Origin: Deefgea piscis
GTDB lineage: Bacteria > Pseudomonadota > Gammaproteobacteria > Burkholderiales > Chitinibacteraceae
Direction of reading: 5' to 3'
Length of the DNA stretch: 64,000 bases
Assembly (NCBI RefSeq): GCF_013284055.1
Contig: NZ_CP054143.1
Span: 806,001 to 870,000 of the forward strand
The notes beneath the pieces were generated by a model. It saw only the letters and a list, made by a program, of their open reading frames with translations. It was not told the DNA's origin and ran no database searches. This document shows, piece by piece, positions 10,030 to 23,502 of this stretch. The translations under genes and the position numbers were made by a program. Numbering within the stretch: the first letter of the stretch is position 1; the number at the start of each line of letters is the position of its first letter.

Positions 10030-10341
10030 TTAGTTCAACTTAATCTCAACATCAACACCAGCTGGCAAGTCCAGCTTCATCAATGCATCAACAGTCTTGT
10101 CAGTCGGATCAACAATATCCAACATACGCAAGTGAGTGCGAATCTCAAATTGATCACGCGCAGTTTTATTTACGTGTGGTGAACTCAAGATATCATAGCG
10201 CTCAATTTTTGTTGGCAAAGGAATTGGACCCTTAACAACTGCGCCTGTACGCTTTGCAGTTTCAACAATTTCTTGAGCCGAACGATCGATCAAAGAATAA
10301 TCAAAAGCTTTTAAGCGGATACGAATTTTCTGATTTTGCAT
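10030..10341 (-). CDS. rpsJ: 30S ribosomal protein S10 (NusE)
   Basis: S10 is a small-subunit protein and, as NusE, a transcription antitermination factor that links NusG to the ribosome. From the ATG at 10341 it is 103 residues, [20 protein letters not shown] onward; a TTG two codons earlier is a weaker choice. AAGGA lies ahead of the start. It follows tufA by 11 bases, so it belongs to the str-tuf transcript and is cut off from rplC by a terminator. Confidence 0.97.
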   Translation of the reverse strand: MQNQKIRIRLKAFDYSLIDRSAQEIVETAKRTGAVVKGPIPLPTKIERYDILSSPHVNKTARDQFEIRTHLRMLDIVDPTDKTVDALMKLDLPAGVDVEIKLN

Positions 10342-10352
10342 TTCCAAGTTCC

Positions 10353-11543
10353 TTAAGCAAGAACAGTGGCAACAACACCAGCGCCAACCGTACGACCACC
10401 TTCGCGAATCGCGAAACGCAAACCTTGCTCCATCGCTACTGGGCAGATCAAGGTTACAGTGATTGATACGTTATCACCAGGCATTACCATTTCTGTACCT
10501 TCTGGCAATTCAATCGCGCCAGTTACGTCAGTAGTACGGAAGTAGAACTGTGGACGGTAGTTACTAAAGAATGGCGTATGACGACCACCTTCATCTTTAG
10601 ACAATACATAAATCTCAGCAGTAAACTTAGTGTGCGGAGTAATCGAACCTGGTTTCGCCAAAACTTGACCACGTTGAACGTCTTCACGCTTAGTACCACG
10701 AAGCAAGGCGCCGATGTTGTCACCCGCTTGACCTTGGTCAAGCAATTTACGGAACATCTCAACACCAGTACAAGTCGTCTTAACTGTTGGCACAATACCA
10801 ACGATCTCGATCTCTTCACCTACTTTAACAATACCGCGCTCAACACGACCAGTCACAACAGTACCGCGACCAGAAATTGAGAACACATCTTCAACTGGCA
10901 TCAAGAACGTACCGTCAATTGCACGCTCTGGTTCAGGAATGTAGCTATCCAAAGCATCTGCCAAGCGGAAGATTGCTGGCTCGCCGTATTCTGATTGATT
11001 ACCTTCAAGCGCCAAACGAGCTGAACCAGTAATTACTGGCGTATCATCGCCAGGGAAATCGTATTTAGACAACAAATCACGAATTTCCATCTCAACCAAT
11101 TCAAGCAACTCAGCATCATCAACCAAGTCAGCTTTATTCATGAAAACAATAATATATGGAACACCAACCTGACGAGACAACAAGATGTGCTCGCGAGTTT
11201 GTGGCATAGGACCGTCAGCTGCAGAAACAACCAACACCGCACCATCCATCTGCGCAGCACCGGTAATCATGTTTTTCACATAATCCGCGTGACCTGGGCA
11301 ATCAACGTGAGCGTAGTGACGTTTTTCAGTCTCGTACTCAACGTGAGCAGTATTAATAGTAATACCACGTGCTTTTTCTTCTGGTGCAGAGTCGATAGAC
11401 GCGTAATCTTTAGCAATACCACCGAATTTTTTCGACAGGATTGTAGTAATTGCAGCTGTCAGCGTTGTTTTACCATGATCCACGTGACCGATTGTACCGA
11501 CGTTAACGTGCGGCTTAGTCCGTGTAAACTTTTCTTTTGCCAT
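10353..11543 (-). CDS. tufA: Elongation factor Tu (copy 1)
   Basis: EF-Tu delivers aminoacyl-tRNA to the ribosome as a GTP complex. The 396-residue protein has the P-loop GHVDHGKT at 19-26, DCPGH (G3), and NKAD (G4) near 136, followed by beta-barrel domains 2 and 3. It is almost identical, also at the DNA level, to the copy at 27031-28221. The two proteins differ only in the last two residues (LA here, VQ there). It lies between fusA and rpsJ. Confidence 0.98.
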   Translation of the reverse strand: MAKEKFTRTKPHVNVGTIGHVDHGKTTLTAAITTILSKKFGGIAKDYASIDSAPEEKARGITINTAHVEYETEKRHYAHVDCPGHADYVKNMITGAAQMDGAVLVVSAADGPMPQTREHILLSRQVGVPYIIVFMNKADLVDDAELLELVEMEIRDLLSKYDFPGDDTPVITGSARLALEGNQSEYGEPAIFRLADALDSYIPEPERAIDGTFLMPVEDVFSISGRGTVVTGRVERGIVKVGEEIEIVGIVPTVKTTCTGVEMFRKLLDQGQAGDNIGALLRGTKREDVQRGQVLAKPGSITPHTKFTAEIYVLSKDEGGRHTPFFSNYRPQFYFRTTDVTGAIELPEGTEMVMPGDNVSITVTLICPVAMEQGLRFAIREGGRTVGAGVVATVLA

Positions 11544-11566
11544 TTTTCAAAATTCCTTAATTAAAA

Positions 11567-13663
11567 TTATTTCTTAGTAACAATTGCATCAGCAATATGC
11601 TTAGGCGCAATTGAATAATGCTTAAATTCCATTGAGTATGTAGCACGACCTTGCGACATAGAGCGCAGAGTTGTCGAGTAACCAAACATCTCAGACAATG
11701 GAACTTCCGCTTTAATCATTTTTCCGCCGGCAGGATTATCATCCATACCTTGCAATAGACCACGACGAGAAGAAATATCACCCATGATGTCGCCCATGTA
11801 ATCTTCAGGCGTTTCAATTTCAACGTACATCATTGGCTCAAGAATTACAGGACCAGCACGACGCATAGCTTCTTTGAATGCCATAGAGCCAGCAAGTTCA
11901 AAGGCAATTTGCGACGAGTCCACGTCATGGTACGAACCAAATGTCAGGCGAACTTTAACGTCAACAACAGGGAAGCCAGCCAACACACCAGATTTCAGTG
12001 TATTTTGGATACCTTTATCAACAGAAGGAATGAATTCACGAGGAATCACACCGCCCTTAATTTCGTCAACAAAGCTATAACCGTTGCCTTCACCAGCCGG
12101 TTCAATAGTAATAGTCACATCACCGTACTGACCCTTACCACCGGACTGTTTCGCGTGCTTACCTTGAACATCTGCAGCGACTTGAGTAATGGTTTCGCGG
12201 TAGGCCACTTGTGGCGCACCAACGTTTGCATCAACACCAAACTCACGACGCATACGATCAACCAAGATCTCCAAATGCAACTCACCCATGCCAGACATAA
12301 TTGTCTGACCAGTCTCTTCGTCCGTTTTAACACGGAAAGAAGGATCTTCTTTAGACAAGCGACCCAAAGCTAGACCCATTTTTTCTTGGTCAGCCTTAGT
12401 TTTTGGCTCAACAGCAACGTGAATTACTGGCTCTGGGAATACCATGCGCTCAAGAATAATTACATCTTTTAAATCGCAAAGAGTTTCACCAGTTGTTACA
12501 TCTTTCAAACCGATAGCAGCAGCGATGTCACCAGCGCGAACTTCATCAATTTCTTTACGATCATTTGCATGCATTTGCACAAGACGACCAATGCGCTCTT
12601 TCTTGTCTTTGTTTGAATTCAAAACAAAGTCACCAGATTGCAAAGTGCCTGAATACACACGGAAGAATGTTAGCTGACCTACGTACGGGTCGTTCATTAG
12701 CTTGAAAGCCAATGAAGAGAACGGCGCGTCATCTGTAGCTTCGCGAGTCACTTCTTGATCACGATCATCCATACCTTTAACTGCATCAATATCTACAGGT
12801 GACGGCAAGAACTCGATCACAGCGTCCAACATCCGTTGAACACCTTTGTTTTTGAACGCAGAACCACACAATACAGGCTGAATTTCACAAGCTAAAGTAC
12901 GGGCACGAATAGCCGCAACAATTTCAGCTTCCGACAATTCGCCAGCTTCGAGGTACTTATTCATCAACTCTTCAGAAGCTTCGGCGGCCGTTTCGACCAT
13001 TTTTTCGCGCCATTCTTGGGCGACCGATACTAAATCAGCAGGGATATCACCGTAAGTGAAAGTCATACCTTGAGATGACTCATCCCAGATAATTGCTTTC
13101 ATTTTAAGTAGATCAACAACACCTTCAAACTTATCTTCCGCACCAATAGGAATAACCACTGGTACTGGATTTGCTTTCAAGCGCAATTTCATTTGCTCAA
13201 CAGCACGGAAGAAGTTGGCGCCTGAACGGTCCATCTTATTCACGAAAGCCAAACGTGGAACTTTGTACTTGTTAGCTTGACGCCATACAGTTTCAGACTG
13301 CGGCTGAACACCACCCACAGCACAATAAACCATACATGCACCATCAAGAACACGCATTGAACGCTCAACTTCAATCGTGAAGTCAACGTGGCCAGGGGTG
13401 TCAATGATGTTAATCAAATGCTCAGGAAACTGCAGACTCATACCTTTCCAGTATGTGGTCGTAGCAGCAGAAGTGATAGTAATACCACGTTCCTGTTCTT
13501 GCTCCATCCAGTCCATAGTGGCTGCGCCATCATGAACTTCACCAATTTTATGGTTAACACCGGTATAAAACAAAACACGTTCTGTTGTGGTTGTTTTACC
13601 AGCATCAATGTGAGCGGAAATACCAATATTGCGGTAACGCTCAATAGGGGTCTTGCGAGCCAC
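11567..13663 (-). CDS. fusA: Elongation factor G
   Basis: EF-G catalyses GTP-dependent translocation and, with RRF, ribosome recycling. The 698-residue protein has the P-loop AHIDAGKT at 17-24, the switch I region [19 protein letters not shown], and NKMD, then domains II-V ending in a typical C-terminus. Length matches E. coli EF-G (704). It is the third gene of the str group rpsL-rpsG-fusA-tufA. Confidence 0.98.
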   Translation of the reverse strand: MARKTPIERYRNIGISAHIDAGKTTTTERVLFYTGVNHKIGEVHDGAATMDWMEQEQERGITITSAATTTYWKGMSLQFPEHLINIIDTPGHVDFTIEVERSMRVLDGACMVYCAVGGVQPQSETVWRQANKYKVPRLAFVNKMDRSGANFFRAVEQMKLRLKANPVPVVIPIGAEDKFEGVVDLLKMKAIIWDESSQGMTFTYGDIPADLVSVAQEWREKMVETAAEASEELMNKYLEAGELSEAEIVAAIRARTLACEIQPVLCGSAFKNKGVQRMLDAVIEFLPSPVDIDAVKGMDDRDQEVTREATDDAPFSSLAFKLMNDPYVGQLTFFRVYSGTLQSGDFVLNSNKDKKERIGRLVQMHANDRKEIDEVRAGDIAAAIGLKDVTTGETLCDLKDVIILERMVFPEPVIHVAVEPKTKADQEKMGLALGRLSKEDPSFRVKTDEETGQTIMSGMGELHLEILVDRMRREFGVDANVGAPQVAYRETITQVAADVQGKHAKQSGGKGQYGDVTITIEPAGEGNGYSFVDEIKGGVIPREFIPSVDKGIQNTLKSGVLAGFPVVDVKVRLTFGSYHDVDSSQIAFELAGSMAFKEAMRRAGPVILEPMMYVEIETPEDYMGDIMGDISSRRGLLQGMDDNPAGGKMIKAEVPLSEMFGYSTTLRSMSQGRATYSMEFKHYSIAPKHIADAIVTKK

Positions 13664-13690
13664 GGCGATTTCCTTATCTTGATTACGCGA

Positions 13691-14161
13691 TTAGAAACGG
13701 AAGTGGGCGAATGCTTTATTAGCATCAGCCATACGATGCACTTCATCGCGTTTTTTCATCGCGCCGCCACGGCCTTCAGCCGCGTCAAGAAGTTCACCTG
13801 CTAGACGCAGATCCATTGATTTTTCACCACGTTTACGAGCCGCTTCGCGAACCCAGCGCATCGACAATGCCAGACGACGGCTTGGACGTACTTCTACTGG
13901 CACCTGGTAGTTGGCGCCACCGACACGGCGGCTCTTAACTTCAACAACTGGCTTAACATTGCCAATTGCGGTGTTAAAAACTTCAATTGCATCTTTACCA
14001 GTCTTTTTCTCGATCTGGGCCAATGCACCATAAACGATACGCTCAGCTACGGCTTTCTTACCATCGAGCATTACAACGTTCATGAATTTTGCGAGTTCTG
14101 TGCTACCAAATTTTGGATCTGGCAACACATCACGCTTAGGGACTTCTCTGCGTCTTGGCAT
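13691..14161 (-). CDS. rpsG: 30S ribosomal protein S7
   Basis: S7 initiates assembly of the small-subunit head. The 156-residue product starts [20 protein letters not shown] and has [19 protein letters not shown] at about 78-96. In E. coli S7 represses translation at the rpsL-rpsG intercistronic region. Here that gap is 109 bases and holds a GGGG-TTGT-CCCC hairpin, so similar feedback is plausible. Confidence 0.97.
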   Translation of the reverse strand: MPRRREVPKRDVLPDPKFGSTELAKFMNVVMLDGKKAVAERIVYGALAQIEKKTGKDAIEVFNTAIGNVKPVVEVKSRRVGGANYQVPVEVRPSRRLALSMRWVREAARKRGEKSMDLRLAGELLDAAEGRGGAMKKRDEVHRMADANKAFAHFRF

Positions 14162-14270
14162 AACATACTTCCTTAATGTGACATTCAGCTGGGGACAACC
14201 CCGCGGACAACTATAAAATTGCCCACTTACTTGACGACTGCATTAGTAGCCGCCACTCATACGATACAAA
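14162..14270 (-). promoter_or_regulatory. rpsL-rpsG intercistronic region, possible S7 target
   Basis: The 109-base gap is close to the size of the E. coli S12-S7 spacer, which is the known S7 autoregulatory site. On the minus strand it contains a GGGG-TTGT-CCCC stem-loop about 35 bases before the rpsG start and no open frame. The regulatory role is inferred by analogy only. Confidence 0.3.
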
Positions 14271-14645
14271 TTAAGCCTTAGGGCGTTTTGCACCGTATTT
14301 AGAGCGAGACTGCTTACGATTTTTAACGCCAGCCAAGTCAAGAGAGCCACGTACGCAGTGATAGCGAACACCTGGCAAATCTTTTACACGACCGCCGCGT
14401 AGCAATACAACGCTATGCTCTTGCAGGTTATGGCCTTCACCACCGATGTACGAAATTACTTCGAAACCGTTAGTGAGGCGAACTTTGCATACTTTACGCA
14501 ATGCAGAGTTTGGTTTTTTCGGAGTTGTTGTATATACACGTGTGCATACACCACGCTTTTGCGGGCAAGCTTCAAGAGCTGGTACTTTGCTCTTCAGTTT
14601 TTCCGCAACACGTCCTTTACGAACGAGTTGATTGATAGTTGGCAT
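14271..14645 (-). CDS. rpsL: 30S ribosomal protein S12
   Basis: S12 controls decoding fidelity and is the streptomycin-resistance locus. The 124-residue product starts [20 protein letters not shown] and has the wild-type-like loops [13 protein letters not shown] (Lys at the classical resistance site) and [12 protein letters not shown] around residue 90. It follows rpoC after a 185-base gap with two hairpins. Confidence 0.98.
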   Translation of the reverse strand: MPTINQLVRKGRVAEKLKSKVPALEACPQKRGVCTRVYTTTPKKPNSALRKVCKVRLTNGFEVISYIGGEGHNLQEHSVVLLRGGRVKDLPGVRYHCVRGSLDLAGVKNRKQSRSKYGAKRPKA

Positions 14646-14664
14646 TGTTTTTCACTTCCTACCG

Positions 14665-14695
14665 CGTTAAAAAAGACCTTGCCACGACTGTGGCA
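14665..14695 (-). terminator. Hairpin with T-tract upstream of rpsL
   Basis: On the minus strand TGCCAC-AGTC-GTGGCA (14680-14695) is followed after AGGTC by six T residues (14666-14671). Spacing between stem and T-tract is longer than ideal, so it may be a weak terminator or attenuator ahead of rpsL rather than a full stop. Confidence 0.45.
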
Positions 14696-14721
14696 CGGCT
14701 ATGGTTTCCCTAATGGAAACG

Positions 14722-14752
14722 CTGCGGAGAGCGATAAAATCGCTCTCCGCAG
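14722..14752 (-). terminator. Perfect 14-bp stem after rpoC
   Basis: CTGCGGAGAGCGAT and ATCGCTCTCCGCAG pair perfectly around a 3-base loop, about 80 bases after the rpoC stop. No T-run follows on either strand, so it is probably a transcript-stabilising or processing stem, or part of a two-stem terminator with the hairpin at 14680-14695. Confidence 0.5.
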
Positions 14753-14830
14753 AAAAAGACTTTGAATTATAAGGAAAAGAATGAATACACGTCAATGCAA
14801 ACCGACAGATGTCGGCTTGCATCTCAGCAT

Positions 14831-17800
14831 TTATTCAGAAATATTCCCAATTTCAGCGATAACTTCAGCAGCTGCTTCAGCAAAAGGAGCCAAACTTTCG
14901 GCTTTTGCTAGTAAACGCTTCCGATTTTTGTGATATGCCAGCCCTGTTCCTGCTGGAATCAAACGACCAACAATGACGTTTTCTTTCAAACCACGCAAAT
15001 CGTCAACTTTACCCATAATGGCTGCTTCAGTCAGAACACGCGTTGTTTCTTGGAACGATGCAGCAGAAATAAAGGAGTCAGTCGACAATGAAGCCTTAGT
15101 AATACCTAAGAGGATATTGTCAAACTTAGCCAATTCCTTACCTTCTTCGGCCAGCTTATCATTCATAATCAGAACTTCAGCACGCTCTACTTGCTCACCT
15201 AAGATGAAGTTTGAACCACCTTGATCAGAAATCACGACTCGACGCAACATCTGACGAACAATCACCTCAATATGCTTGTCATTAATCTTCACGCCCTGCA
15301 AGCGATAAACCTCTTGCACTTCTTGAACGATGTAACGAGCAAGTGCTTCAATACCTTGTAAGCGCAAGATATCATGTGGATCGATAGGACCATCCACAAT
15401 GACCTCACCCTGACTAACCACTTGACCATCATGCACCATGACATGCTTGTCTTTGGAAATCAGATATTCATGAGGAACGCCATCCAAATCAGTCAGAACT
15501 AGACGCTGCTTACCTTTAGTATCTTTACCAAAGCTAGCGGTACCAGTGATCTCAGCCAACATACCGGCATCTTTTGGTGAACGAGCTTCAAACAACTCTG
15601 CTACACGTGGTAGACCACCGGTAATATCACGCGTTTTAGCTGACTCTTGTGGAATACGAGCAAGTACATCGCCCACCCCCACTTGCTGACCATCTTTCAC
15701 CGTAATGATAGAACCAACTTGGAATGAAATAGTCACCGGAGTATCGGTGCCAGCCAGTTTCATTTCTTGGCCATTCTCATCGAGCAACTTAACTAATGGA
15801 CGAACGCCTTTTGCTGCAGTTACTTTTGCTTTAGAGGCAATAACCACCAAGGTTGACAAGCCAGTTACTTCATCGACTTGTTTAACAACGGTCATACCTT
15901 CTTCGACATTTTCAAATCGAACAATACCTGAATACTCAGTAATAATTGGACGAGTATGCGGATCCCATGTACCTAGTACTGAACCTGCTTTAATGATGTC
16001 ACCATCTTTAACAGCAAGAGTCGCACCATAAGGTACTTTATGTGTTTCACGCTCACGGCCCACATCATCGAGAATCAATAGTTCAGCAGAGCGTGCAATA
16101 ACAACCAGCTCATTTTTCGCATTAGTTACATAACGCATATTTGCGCTAAAACCAAGTCGACCATTTGATTTCGCTTCAACCTGGCTAGCAGCAGCAGCTC
16201 GTGATGCAGCACCACCAATATGGAACGTACGCATTGTTAACTGTGTACCCGGCTCACCAATTGATTGAGCAGCAATAACACCAACCGCTTCACCGGCATT
16301 AACAATTTGCCCACGACCTAAGTCACGGCCATAACATTTTGCGCACAGACCGTAACGTGTCTCGCAAGACAACGGAGTACGTACTACGACTTCATCGATA
16401 TTGCGGCTTTCAATTTCGTCAACGGCATCTTCATCTAGCAAGTAACCAACTTCATATACAGTTTCTTGAGTTGAAGGATCTACAACATCTTTAACAACGA
16501 TTCGGCCCAAAATACGATCACGCAATGCTTCAACAACATCACCACCTTGCATAACGGCTTTCATTGCCACGCCATGCTTCGTGCCGCAATCATCTTCAGT
16601 AACAACCAAATCTTGTGTCACATCGACCAAACGACGAGTCAAATAACCCGAGTTTGCTGTTTTCAATGCCGTATCAGCCAAACCTTTACGTGCACCGTGC
16701 GTCGAAATAAAGTACTGAAGAACCGTCAAGCCTTCACGGAAGTTGGTCGTAATCGGTGTTTCAATAATCGAACCATCCGGCTTCGCCATCAAACCACGCA
16801 TACCTGCCAACTGACGAATCTGTGCTGGCGAACCACGAGCACCAGAGTCAGCCATCATGTAAATCGAGTTAAACGATTCTTGTTCGTCTTTTTTGCCGTT
16901 ACTATCGTAAACAGTTTCTTTTGCCAATTGATCCATCATTGCTTTCGCAATTTGATCGCCAGCGCGACCCCAGATATCAACGACCTTATTGTAGCGCTCA
17001 CCTTGTGTCACCAGACCGGAGCTATATTGCTGCTCAATCTCTTTCACTTCGGCTTGTGCTGCTGCCAACAATTCAACTTTCTTCGCAGGAACCAACATAT
17101 CATCGACGCAAATCGAGATGCCACCGCGTGTTGAATATGAGAAACCGGTATACATCAGTTGATCAGCAAAAATCACCGTTTCTTTCAAGCCGCAACGACG
17201 GAAAGAAGCATTGATCAGCTTACCAATTTCTTTTTTCTTCAATGACTTATCGATATGCGAGAAGGCCAAGCCTTTAGGCAAAATCTCAGACAAAATTGCA
17301 CGACCCACCGTTGTATCACGACGGACCATCTTGCTTTCCCAGTCGCCCAATTCATTGCGGAACCATTCTTTCAAACGAATAGAAACGCGAGTCTGTAGGG
17401 TAACTTCTTTGCTCTGGTAAGCACGCAAAGCTTCAGATACGTCAGCAAGAATCGTCAAACGTTGGCCATCCTCATTGAGGCGCTCACCTTTGGCGTATTT
17501 CGCTTCACGCGTCATGTAATACAAGCCCAACACGATATCTTGCGAAGGAACAATAATTGGCTCGCCGTTAGCTGGGGCCAAGACATTATTCGATGCCAGC
17601 ATCAATGTACGTGCTTCCATCTGCGCTTCAAGCGACAATGGAACGTGAACCGCCATTTGGTCACCGTCAAAGTCAGCATTGAATGCCGCGCAGACGAGTG
17701 GATGCAATTGAATGGCTTTACCTTCAATCAGGGTCGGTTCAAACGCTTGAATACCCAAACGGTGCAATGTAGGCGCACGATTCAATAGCACTGGATGTTC

Positions 17801-19051
17801 GCGGATAACGTCTTCCAAGATATCCCAAACAACAGGCTCTTGACTTTCAACCATTTTCTTCGCGGCTTTAATCGTCGTTGCCAAGCCCATCACTTCCAAC
17901 TTATGGAAAATAAATGGTTTAAACAATTCCAACGCCATCAATTTTGGCAAGCCACATTGATGTAAACGCAAAGTAGGACCAACGGTAATTACCGAACGAC
18001 CTGAGTAATCGACACGTTTACCCAACAAGTTCTGACGGAAACGACCGCCCTTACCTTTAATCATATCTGCAAGCGATTTCAACGGACGCTTATTCGCACC
18101 AGTCATCGCTTTACCGCGACGGCCGTTATCGAGCAAAGAATCCACAGCTTCTTGCAGCATACGCTTTTCGTTACGAACAATAATTTCCGGAGCGCGTAAT
18201 TCAAGCAGGCGCTTCAAACGGTTATTACGGTTAATAACGCGGCGATACAAATCATTCAAATCAGAAGTCGCAAAACGACCGCCATCCAATGGCACCAATG
18301 GACGTAATTCCGGAGGTAATACCGGCAACACTTCCATGATCATCCACTCTGGCTTGATACCTGAGCGATCGAACGCTTCTAGGACTTTCAAACGTTTAGC
18401 GATTTTCTTGATTTTTGTTTCAGAACCAGTGCTATCGAGCTCAGCGCGCAAGTTGCTAATTTCTTGGTCTACATCCATAGATTTTAGCAATTCGCGGACA
18501 GCTTCTGCGCCCATCAAAGCGACAAATTCGTCACCGTATTCTTCAACTTTGGTAAAGTAATCTTCTTCTGTCAGCAGCTGACCACGCGTTAGCGGTGTCA
18601 TGCCTGGCTCAACAACAATAAATGCCTCGAAATACAATACGCGCTCGATATCGCGCAAAGCAATATCAAGTACCATACCCAAACGGCTTGGGAGTGATTT
18701 CAAGAACCAGATATGAGCAACAGGCGAAGCAAGGTCGATATGACCCATACGCTCACGACGTACTTTAGACAAAGTAACTTCTACACCGCATTTTTCACAA
18801 ATTACGCCACGGTGCTTCAAACGCTTGTATTTACCACACAAGCACTCATAATCTTTAATCGGCCCGAAAATACGAGCACAAAACAAACCATCGCGCTCAG
18901 GTTTGAACGTACGATAGTTAATGGTTTCTGGCTTTTTCACTTCGCCGAAAGACCAAGAACGGATTTTCTCTGGCGATGCTAAGCCAATTTTAATCGCGTC
19001 AAATTCTTCGTCCTGCGCGACTTGCTTGAATAGTTCGAGTAAGCCTTTCAT
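14831..19051 (-). CDS. rpoC: RNA polymerase subunit beta'
   Basis: Beta' forms half of the RNA polymerase active-site cleft. The 1406-residue protein has the N-terminal zinc ribbon ([20 protein letters not shown], about 70-89), the catalytic NADFDGD motif near 460, the bridge-helix and trigger-loop region ([19 protein letters not shown]), and the second zinc site ending CAKCYG. Length is normal for a proteobacterium. It starts 78 bases after rpoB and forms one transcript with it. Confidence 0.99.
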   Translation of the reverse strand: MKGLLELFKQVAQDEEFDAIKIGLASPEKIRSWSFGEVKKPETINYRTFKPERDGLFCARIFGPIKDYECLCGKYKRLKHRGVICEKCGVEVTLSKVRRERMGHIDLASPVAHIWFLKSLPSRLGMVLDIALRDIERVLYFEAFIVVEPGMTPLTRGQLLTEEDYFTKVEEYGDEFVALMGAEAVRELLKSMDVDQEISNLRAELDSTGSETKIKKIAKRLKVLEAFDRSGIKPEWMIMEVLPVLPPELRPLVPLDGGRFATSDLNDLYRRVINRNNRLKRLLELRAPEIIVRNEKRMLQEAVDSLLDNGRRGKAMTGANKRPLKSLADMIKGKGGRFRQNLLGKRVDYSGRSVITVGPTLRLHQCGLPKLMALELFKPFIFHKLEVMGLATTIKAAKKMVESQEPVVWDILEDVIREHPVLLNRAPTLHRLGIQAFEPTLIEGKAIQLHPLVCAAFNADFDGDQMAVHVPLSLEAQMEARTLMLASNNVLAPANGEPIIVPSQDIVLGLYYMTREAKYAKGERLNEDGQRLTILADVSEALRAYQSKEVTLQTRVSIRLKEWFRNELGDWESKMVRRDTTVGRAILSEILPKGLAFSHIDKSLKKKEIGKLINASFRRCGLKETVIFADQLMYTGFSYSTRGGISICVDDMLVPAKKVELLAAAQAEVKEIEQQYSSGLVTQGERYNKVVDIWGRAGDQIAKAMMDQLAKETVYDSNGKKDEQESFNSIYMMADSGARGSPAQIRQLAGMRGLMAKPDGSIIETPITTNFREGLTVLQYFISTHGARKGLADTALKTANSGYLTRRLVDVTQDLVVTEDDCGTKHGVAMKAVMQGGDVVEALRDRILGRIVVKDVVDPSTQETVYEVGYLLDEDAVDEIESRNIDEVVVRTPLSCETRYGLCAKCYGRDLGRGQIVNAGEAVGVIAAQSIGEPGTQLTMRTFHIGGAASRAAAASQVEAKSNGRLGFSANMRYVTNAKNELVVIARSAELLILDDVGRERETHKVPYGATLAVKDGDIIKAGSVLGTWDPHTRPIITEYSGIVRFENVEEGMTVVKQVDEVTGLSTLVVIASKAKVTAAKGVRPLVKLLDENGQEMKLAGTDTPVTISFQVGSIITVKDGQQVGVGDVLARIPQESAKTRDITGGLPRVAELFEARSPKDAGMLAEITGTASFGKDTKGKQRLVLTDLDGVPHEYLISKDKHVMVHDGQVVSQGEVIVDGPIDPHDILRLQGIEALARYIVQEVQEVYRLQGVKINDKHIEVIVRQMLRRVVISDQGGSNFILGEQVERAEVLIMNDKLAEEGKELAKFDNILLGITKASLSTDSFISAASFQETTRVLTEAAIMGKVDDLRGLKENVIVGRLIPAGTGLAYHKNRKRLLAKAESLAPFAEAAAEVIAEIGNISE

Positions 19052-19129
19052 TCCAATATTCTCCAGTGAGGGCGAGTTGTTAGGTGTGAGGCGACCATTA
19101 AATAGTCACCTCCCCACACCTCACACAGA

Positions 19130-22100
19130 TCAGTAGGTTTCCAGATCGATGTCGATACCGAGCGAACGGATTTCCTTGACCAATACATTGAATGACTCTG
19201 GCATGCCAGCATCAATGCGGTGATCACCCTTCACAATGTTTTCGTAAACTTTAGTACGACCATTCACATCATCGGATTTAACAGTAAGCATTTCTTGCAA
19301 GGTGTACGCTGCGCCATATGCTTCCAAGGCCCAAACCTCCATCTCACCAAAACGCTGACCACCAAACTGTGCTTTACCACCCAGCGGCTGCTGAGTCACG
19401 AGTGAGTAAGGTCCGGTTGAACGTGCATGCATCTTGTCATCAACCAAGTGATGTAATTTCAAGTAATGCATCACACCAACAGTGACTTTACGCTCGAATG
19501 GCTCACCCGTACGACCGTCATACAACTGCATTTGTGTCTTGCTTGAGTTGAAATCCAACTGTTGCGTGCGTTCATCTTCATCTGGATATGCTAAATCAAG
19601 CATTTCTTGGATTTCAGACTCATCAGCACCGTCAAACACTGGACTTGCAAAAGTCATGCCGGTACGCAAACCACGCGCCAATGTCATGATTTCAACATCG
19701 CTCAGATCACTAATGTCTTCGGCCTTGCCTTTGGATTGATAAATCTTATCCAAGATCTCACGAATCTCAGCAACGTTACGTTGCTCACGTAACATCGCAT
19801 CAATACGCTGACCGATCCCTTTTGCTGCCCAGCCCAAATGAACTTCGAGAATCTGCCCGATATTCATCCGTGATGGAACGCCCAATGGATTCAAGACAAT
19901 ATCAACAGTTGAACCGTCTGCCATATGTGGCAAGTCTTCAACTGGCAAGATCTTAGAAACCACACCCTTGTTACCGTGACGGCCGGCCATTTTATCGCCA
20001 GGTTGTAAGCGACGTTTTACCGCCACATACACTTTAACCATCTTGATCACACCAGGTGGTAACTCATCACCTTGAGTCAATTTACGCTTTTTATCTTCAA
20101 AGCGTAACTCAAACTCTTGCTTCATCTGAGCAATCAAATCTTTCATTGCTTCGAGTTGACGCGCGGCTTCTTCTTCAGCCAAACGAATATCGAACCAATC
20201 GTGCTTAGAAAGTTGATCGGCCAAGTATTCCGAAGTGATGGCTGTACCTTTCGCTAGGCGTTTAGGACCACCATTTGCAATTTTACCAACGATCATCCGT
20301 TCGATACGCTCGAACAAGTCATCATTAACAATACGCAATTGGTCATTCAAGTCTTGACGATAACGACGTAGCTGTTCATCGATAATGGCTTGAGCGCGTT
20401 TATCACGTTCAATCCCTTCACGAGTAAACACTTGCACGTCAATAACCGTACCAACCATGCCTGATGGCACGCGCAAGCTAGTATCTTTAACGTCTGAAGC
20501 TTTTTCACCGAAGATGGCACGCAGGAGTTTCTCTTCTGGAGTCAGTTGAGTTTCGCCCTTAGGCGTTACTTTACCAACCAGAACATCACCTGCCTCAACT
20601 TCAGCACCGATATAAACCACACCAGCTTCATCCAAACGGCCAAGCATGCGCTCAGACAAGTTTGAAATATCACGGGTAATTTCTTCAGGACCAAGCTTGG
20701 TATCACGCGCCATCACGTTCAATTCTTCGATGTGAATCGAAGTATAACGATCATCAGCAATGACTTTTTCGGAGATCAAAATCGAATCTTCGAAGTTATA
20801 GCCGTTCCAAGGCATGAAAGCGATGGTCATATTTTGACCCAACGCTAACTCACCTAAGTCAGTCGATGCACCATCTGCAACGACATCACCCTTCTCAATC
20901 CGATCACCCTTAACAACGATAGGTCGTTGGTTGGTGTTGGTATTCTGATTCGAACGAGTGAATTTAACCAAGTTGTAAATATCGACACCGGTTTCGCCAG
21001 CAATCGTTTCGCTATCATTCACGCGAACCACAACACGAGTTGCATCAACGAAATCAACGACACCGCCGCGCAATGCTGTTACAGCAGTACCCGAGTCTGT
21101 TGCGCATGTACGCTCAATACCGGTACCAACCATTGGCTTCTCTGCACGCAAGCAAGGCACAGCTTGACGTTGCATGTTGGCGCCCATCAATGCACGGTTG
21201 GCGTCATCGTGCTCCAAGAATGGAATCAATGATGCTGCAACAGAAACGATCTGGCTTGGCGCCACGTCCATGTACTGAACGCGATCAGGCGTAGCAACAA
21301 TCGTCTCGCCCGCTTCACGGCAAGTCACCAATTCATCAGTTAGTTTGCTGTCATCATCCAAGCCAGCATTGGCCTGTGCAATTACATACTTACCTTCTTG
21401 AATTGCCGACAAGTATTCAATTTCAAGCGTTGCCTGACCATTGATCACTTTACGATATGGCGTTTCCAAGAAACCATACTCATTAGTACGTGCATAGCAA
21501 GACAATGAGTTGATCAGACCAATGTTTGGACCTTCCGGTGTTTCAATCGGACAAACACGACCGTAATGCGTTGGATGCACGTCACGAACTTCAAAGCCTG
21601 CGCGTTCGCGCGTCAAACCACCTGGACCAAGCGCCGAAACACGGCGTTTGTGGGTGATTTCAGACAATGGATTCGTTTGGTCCATAAACTGCGACAATTG
21701 TGACGAACCAAAGAATTCTTTCACCGCAGCCGATACTGGCTTCGCGTTGATCAAATCATGCGGCATCAAATTGTCTGATTCTGCTTGCGACAAACGCTCT
21801 TTAACAGCGCGCTCAACGCGAACCAAACCAGCACGGAATTGATTTTCAGCCAGCTCACCGACTGAACGAACACGACGGTTACCCAAGTGATCGATATCAT
21901 CGACTTCACCACGGCTATTGCGTAATTCAAGCAAAATACCAATAACAGCAACGATATCTTCAGTTGATAGGATACCAGGGCCTGTGATGCCTTTTTTGCC
22001 TGCGCGCTCATAGAAGCGGCGCTGCCAGCCCGGCGCTTTCTCTTCTAAGCGATCAGGATATGCGCGGCTATTGAATTTCATGCGGCCAACAGCAGAAAGA

Positions 22101-23308
22101 TCATAGCGATCTTCATTAAAGAACAAACCTTTAAACAAGGCCTGTACGGCATCTTCTGTTGGCGGCTCGCCTGGACGCATCATGCGATAAATCGCAACGC
22201 GTGCTTGCCATTCATCAACGGTTTCATCAGTACGCAGGGTCGCCGACATAAAGCCGCCCTGGTCCAAATCATTGATGTACAAAGTCTGAATTTCTTTTAC
22301 TTCGTTGCTATCGAGTTTAACCAATAAATCTTCAGTGATTTCATCATTGGCTTTAGCAACAAGCTCGCCCGTTTCTGGACTAATAACCGCAGTCGACAAC
22401 ATACGGCCATACATATAATCCAGTGGAACTGGAATACGTGTCATACCGGCATTAGTGATGTCGCGAATCGTTTTTGCTGTAATACGCTTATCTTTTTGCG
22501 CCAATACACGGCCATCATCAGCAATGATGTCAAACTTCGCAACTTCACCACGCAAGCGATCTGGAACTAATTCCCAAAACACGCCATCATCGGTAAGGTA
22601 GAAGGTATCTGTATCAAAGAACTCAGCTAAAATCTGCTCAGCCGTATACCCTAATGCTTTAAGCAAAATTGATACCGGCATTTTACGACGACGGTCAATA
22701 CGGAAGAACAGCAAATCTTTCGGGTCAAATTCGAAATCGAGCCATGATCCACGGTAAGGGATCACACGAGCTGAGAACAATAATTTACCGGAACTATGGG
22801 TTTTACCCTTGTCATGCTCAAAGAACACGCCCGGAGAGCGGTGTAACTGAGAAACAATTACACGTTCAGTGCCGTTGATCACGAATGAACCACTACGTGT
22901 CATTAACGGGATTTCACCGAAATATACATCCTGCTCTTTGACTTCCTTTACCGTTGGCTTTGCTGCGTCACGGTCCATAATGACCAGACGAACACGAGCA
23001 CGCAACGGCGCAGCAAAGGTAATGCCACGTTGTTGACATTCGATCACATCGAATGCAGGCTCACCCAAGGAATAATGCACAAATTCAAGACGTGCATATT
23101 CATTATGGGAAACGATAGGGAAAATCGAGTTAAACGCAGCCTGCAAGCCAATTTCGCGACGCGCCTCAGTTGGCACACCTAGTTGCAGATATTCGGTATA
23201 AGAGTCGATCTGAGTAGCCAGCAGAAACGGCACTTCGAGGACGCTCGCCCGTTTCGCAAAACTTTTGCGAATACGTTTTTTCTCAGTGAACGAGTATTTC
23301 ATACTCAT
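19130..23308 (-). CDS. rpoB: RNA polymerase subunit beta
   Basis: Beta forms the other half of the polymerase cleft and is the rifampicin target. From the ATG at 23308 it is 1392 residues, [20 protein letters not shown] onward. GGAG lies 5 bases ahead, whereas the family-typical Met two codons later would have a longer spacing. A more distant upstream in-frame Met adds non-family residues. The rifampicin region ([20 protein letters not shown]) is wild-type-like, and the C-terminus ends [14 protein letters not shown]. Confidence 0.98.
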   Translation of the reverse strand: MSMKYSFTEKKRIRKSFAKRASVLEVPFLLATQIDSYTEYLQLGVPTEARREIGLQAAFNSIFPIVSHNEYARLEFVHYSLGEPAFDVIECQQRGITFAAPLRARVRLVIMDRDAAKPTVKEVKEQDVYFGEIPLMTRSGSFVINGTERVIVSQLHRSPGVFFEHDKGKTHSSGKLLFSARVIPYRGSWLDFEFDPKDLLFFRIDRRRKMPVSILLKALGYTAEQILAEFFDTDTFYLTDDGVFWELVPDRLRGEVAKFDIIADDGRVLAQKDKRITAKTIRDITNAGMTRIPVPLDYMYGRMLSTAVISPETGELVAKANDEITEDLLVKLDSNEVKEIQTLYINDLDQGGFMSATLRTDETVDEWQARVAIYRMMRPGEPPTEDAVQALFKGLFFNEDRYDLSAVGRMKFNSRAYPDRLEEKAPGWQRRFYERAGKKGITGPGILSTEDIVAVIGILLELRNSRGEVDDIDHLGNRRVRSVGELAENQFRAGLVRVERAVKERLSQAESDNLMPHDLINAKPVSAAVKEFFGSSQLSQFMDQTNPLSEITHKRRVSALGPGGLTRERAGFEVRDVHPTHYGRVCPIETPEGPNIGLINSLSCYARTNEYGFLETPYRKVINGQATLEIEYLSAIQEGKYVIAQANAGLDDDSKLTDELVTCREAGETIVATPDRVQYMDVAPSQIVSVAASLIPFLEHDDANRALMGANMQRQAVPCLRAEKPMVGTGIERTCATDSGTAVTALRGGVVDFVDATRVVVRVNDSETIAGETGVDIYNLVKFTRSNQNTNTNQRPIVVKGDRIEKGDVVADGASTDLGELALGQNMTIAFMPWNGYNFEDSILISEKVIADDRYTSIHIEELNVMARDTKLGPEEITRDISNLSERMLGRLDEAGVVYIGAEVEAGDVLVGKVTPKGETQLTPEEKLLRAIFGEKASDVKDTSLRVPSGMVGTVIDVQVFTREGIERDKRAQAIIDEQLRRYRQDLNDQLRIVNDDLFERIERMIVGKIANGGPKRLAKGTAITSEYLADQLSKHDWFDIRLAEEEAARQLEAMKDLIAQMKQEFELRFEDKKRKLTQGDELPPGVIKMVKVYVAVKRRLQPGDKMAGRHGNKGVVSKILPVEDLPHMADGSTVDIVLNPLGVPSRMNIGQILEVHLGWAAKGIGQRIDAMLREQRNVAEIREILDKIYQSKGKAEDISDLSDVEIMTLARGLRTGMTFASPVFDGADESEIQEMLDLAYPDEDERTQQLDFNSSKTQMQLYDGRTGEPFERKVTVGVMHYLKLHHLVDDKMHARSTGPYSLVTQQPLGGKAQFGGQRFGEMEVWALEAYGAAYTLQEMLTVKSDDVNGRTKVYENIVKGDHRIDAGMPESFNVLVKEIRSLGIDIDLETY

Positions 23309-23454
23309 AAACTCTCCATGGGGTTGGGCGCAATGGACAAACCGCAAAACGCCCGCTTACGGTTGTGAGCGGTTTCTGGTTTGCCAGCTGCAAATTATAA
23401 TTTGCTCACAACTCAAACAGCCGTAAGCAAGCTCGCAGTATACAAACGCAAAAG

Positions 23455-23478
23455 GGCAGGCGGATTCCTCCGCCTGCC
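23455..23478 (-). terminator. rplL-rpoB attenuator hairpin
   Basis: On the minus strand GGCAGGCGGA-GGAA-TCCGCCTGCC forms a perfect 10-bp stem with a GNRA loop, followed by CTTTT. It lies 25 bases after rplL in the 194-base gap before rpoB. In E. coli a partial terminator at the same place sets the ratio of L7/L12 to RNA polymerase; the same role is likely here. Confidence 0.7.
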
Positions 23479-23502
23479 TGCACTACATTACTTCAAGAAC
23501 AA

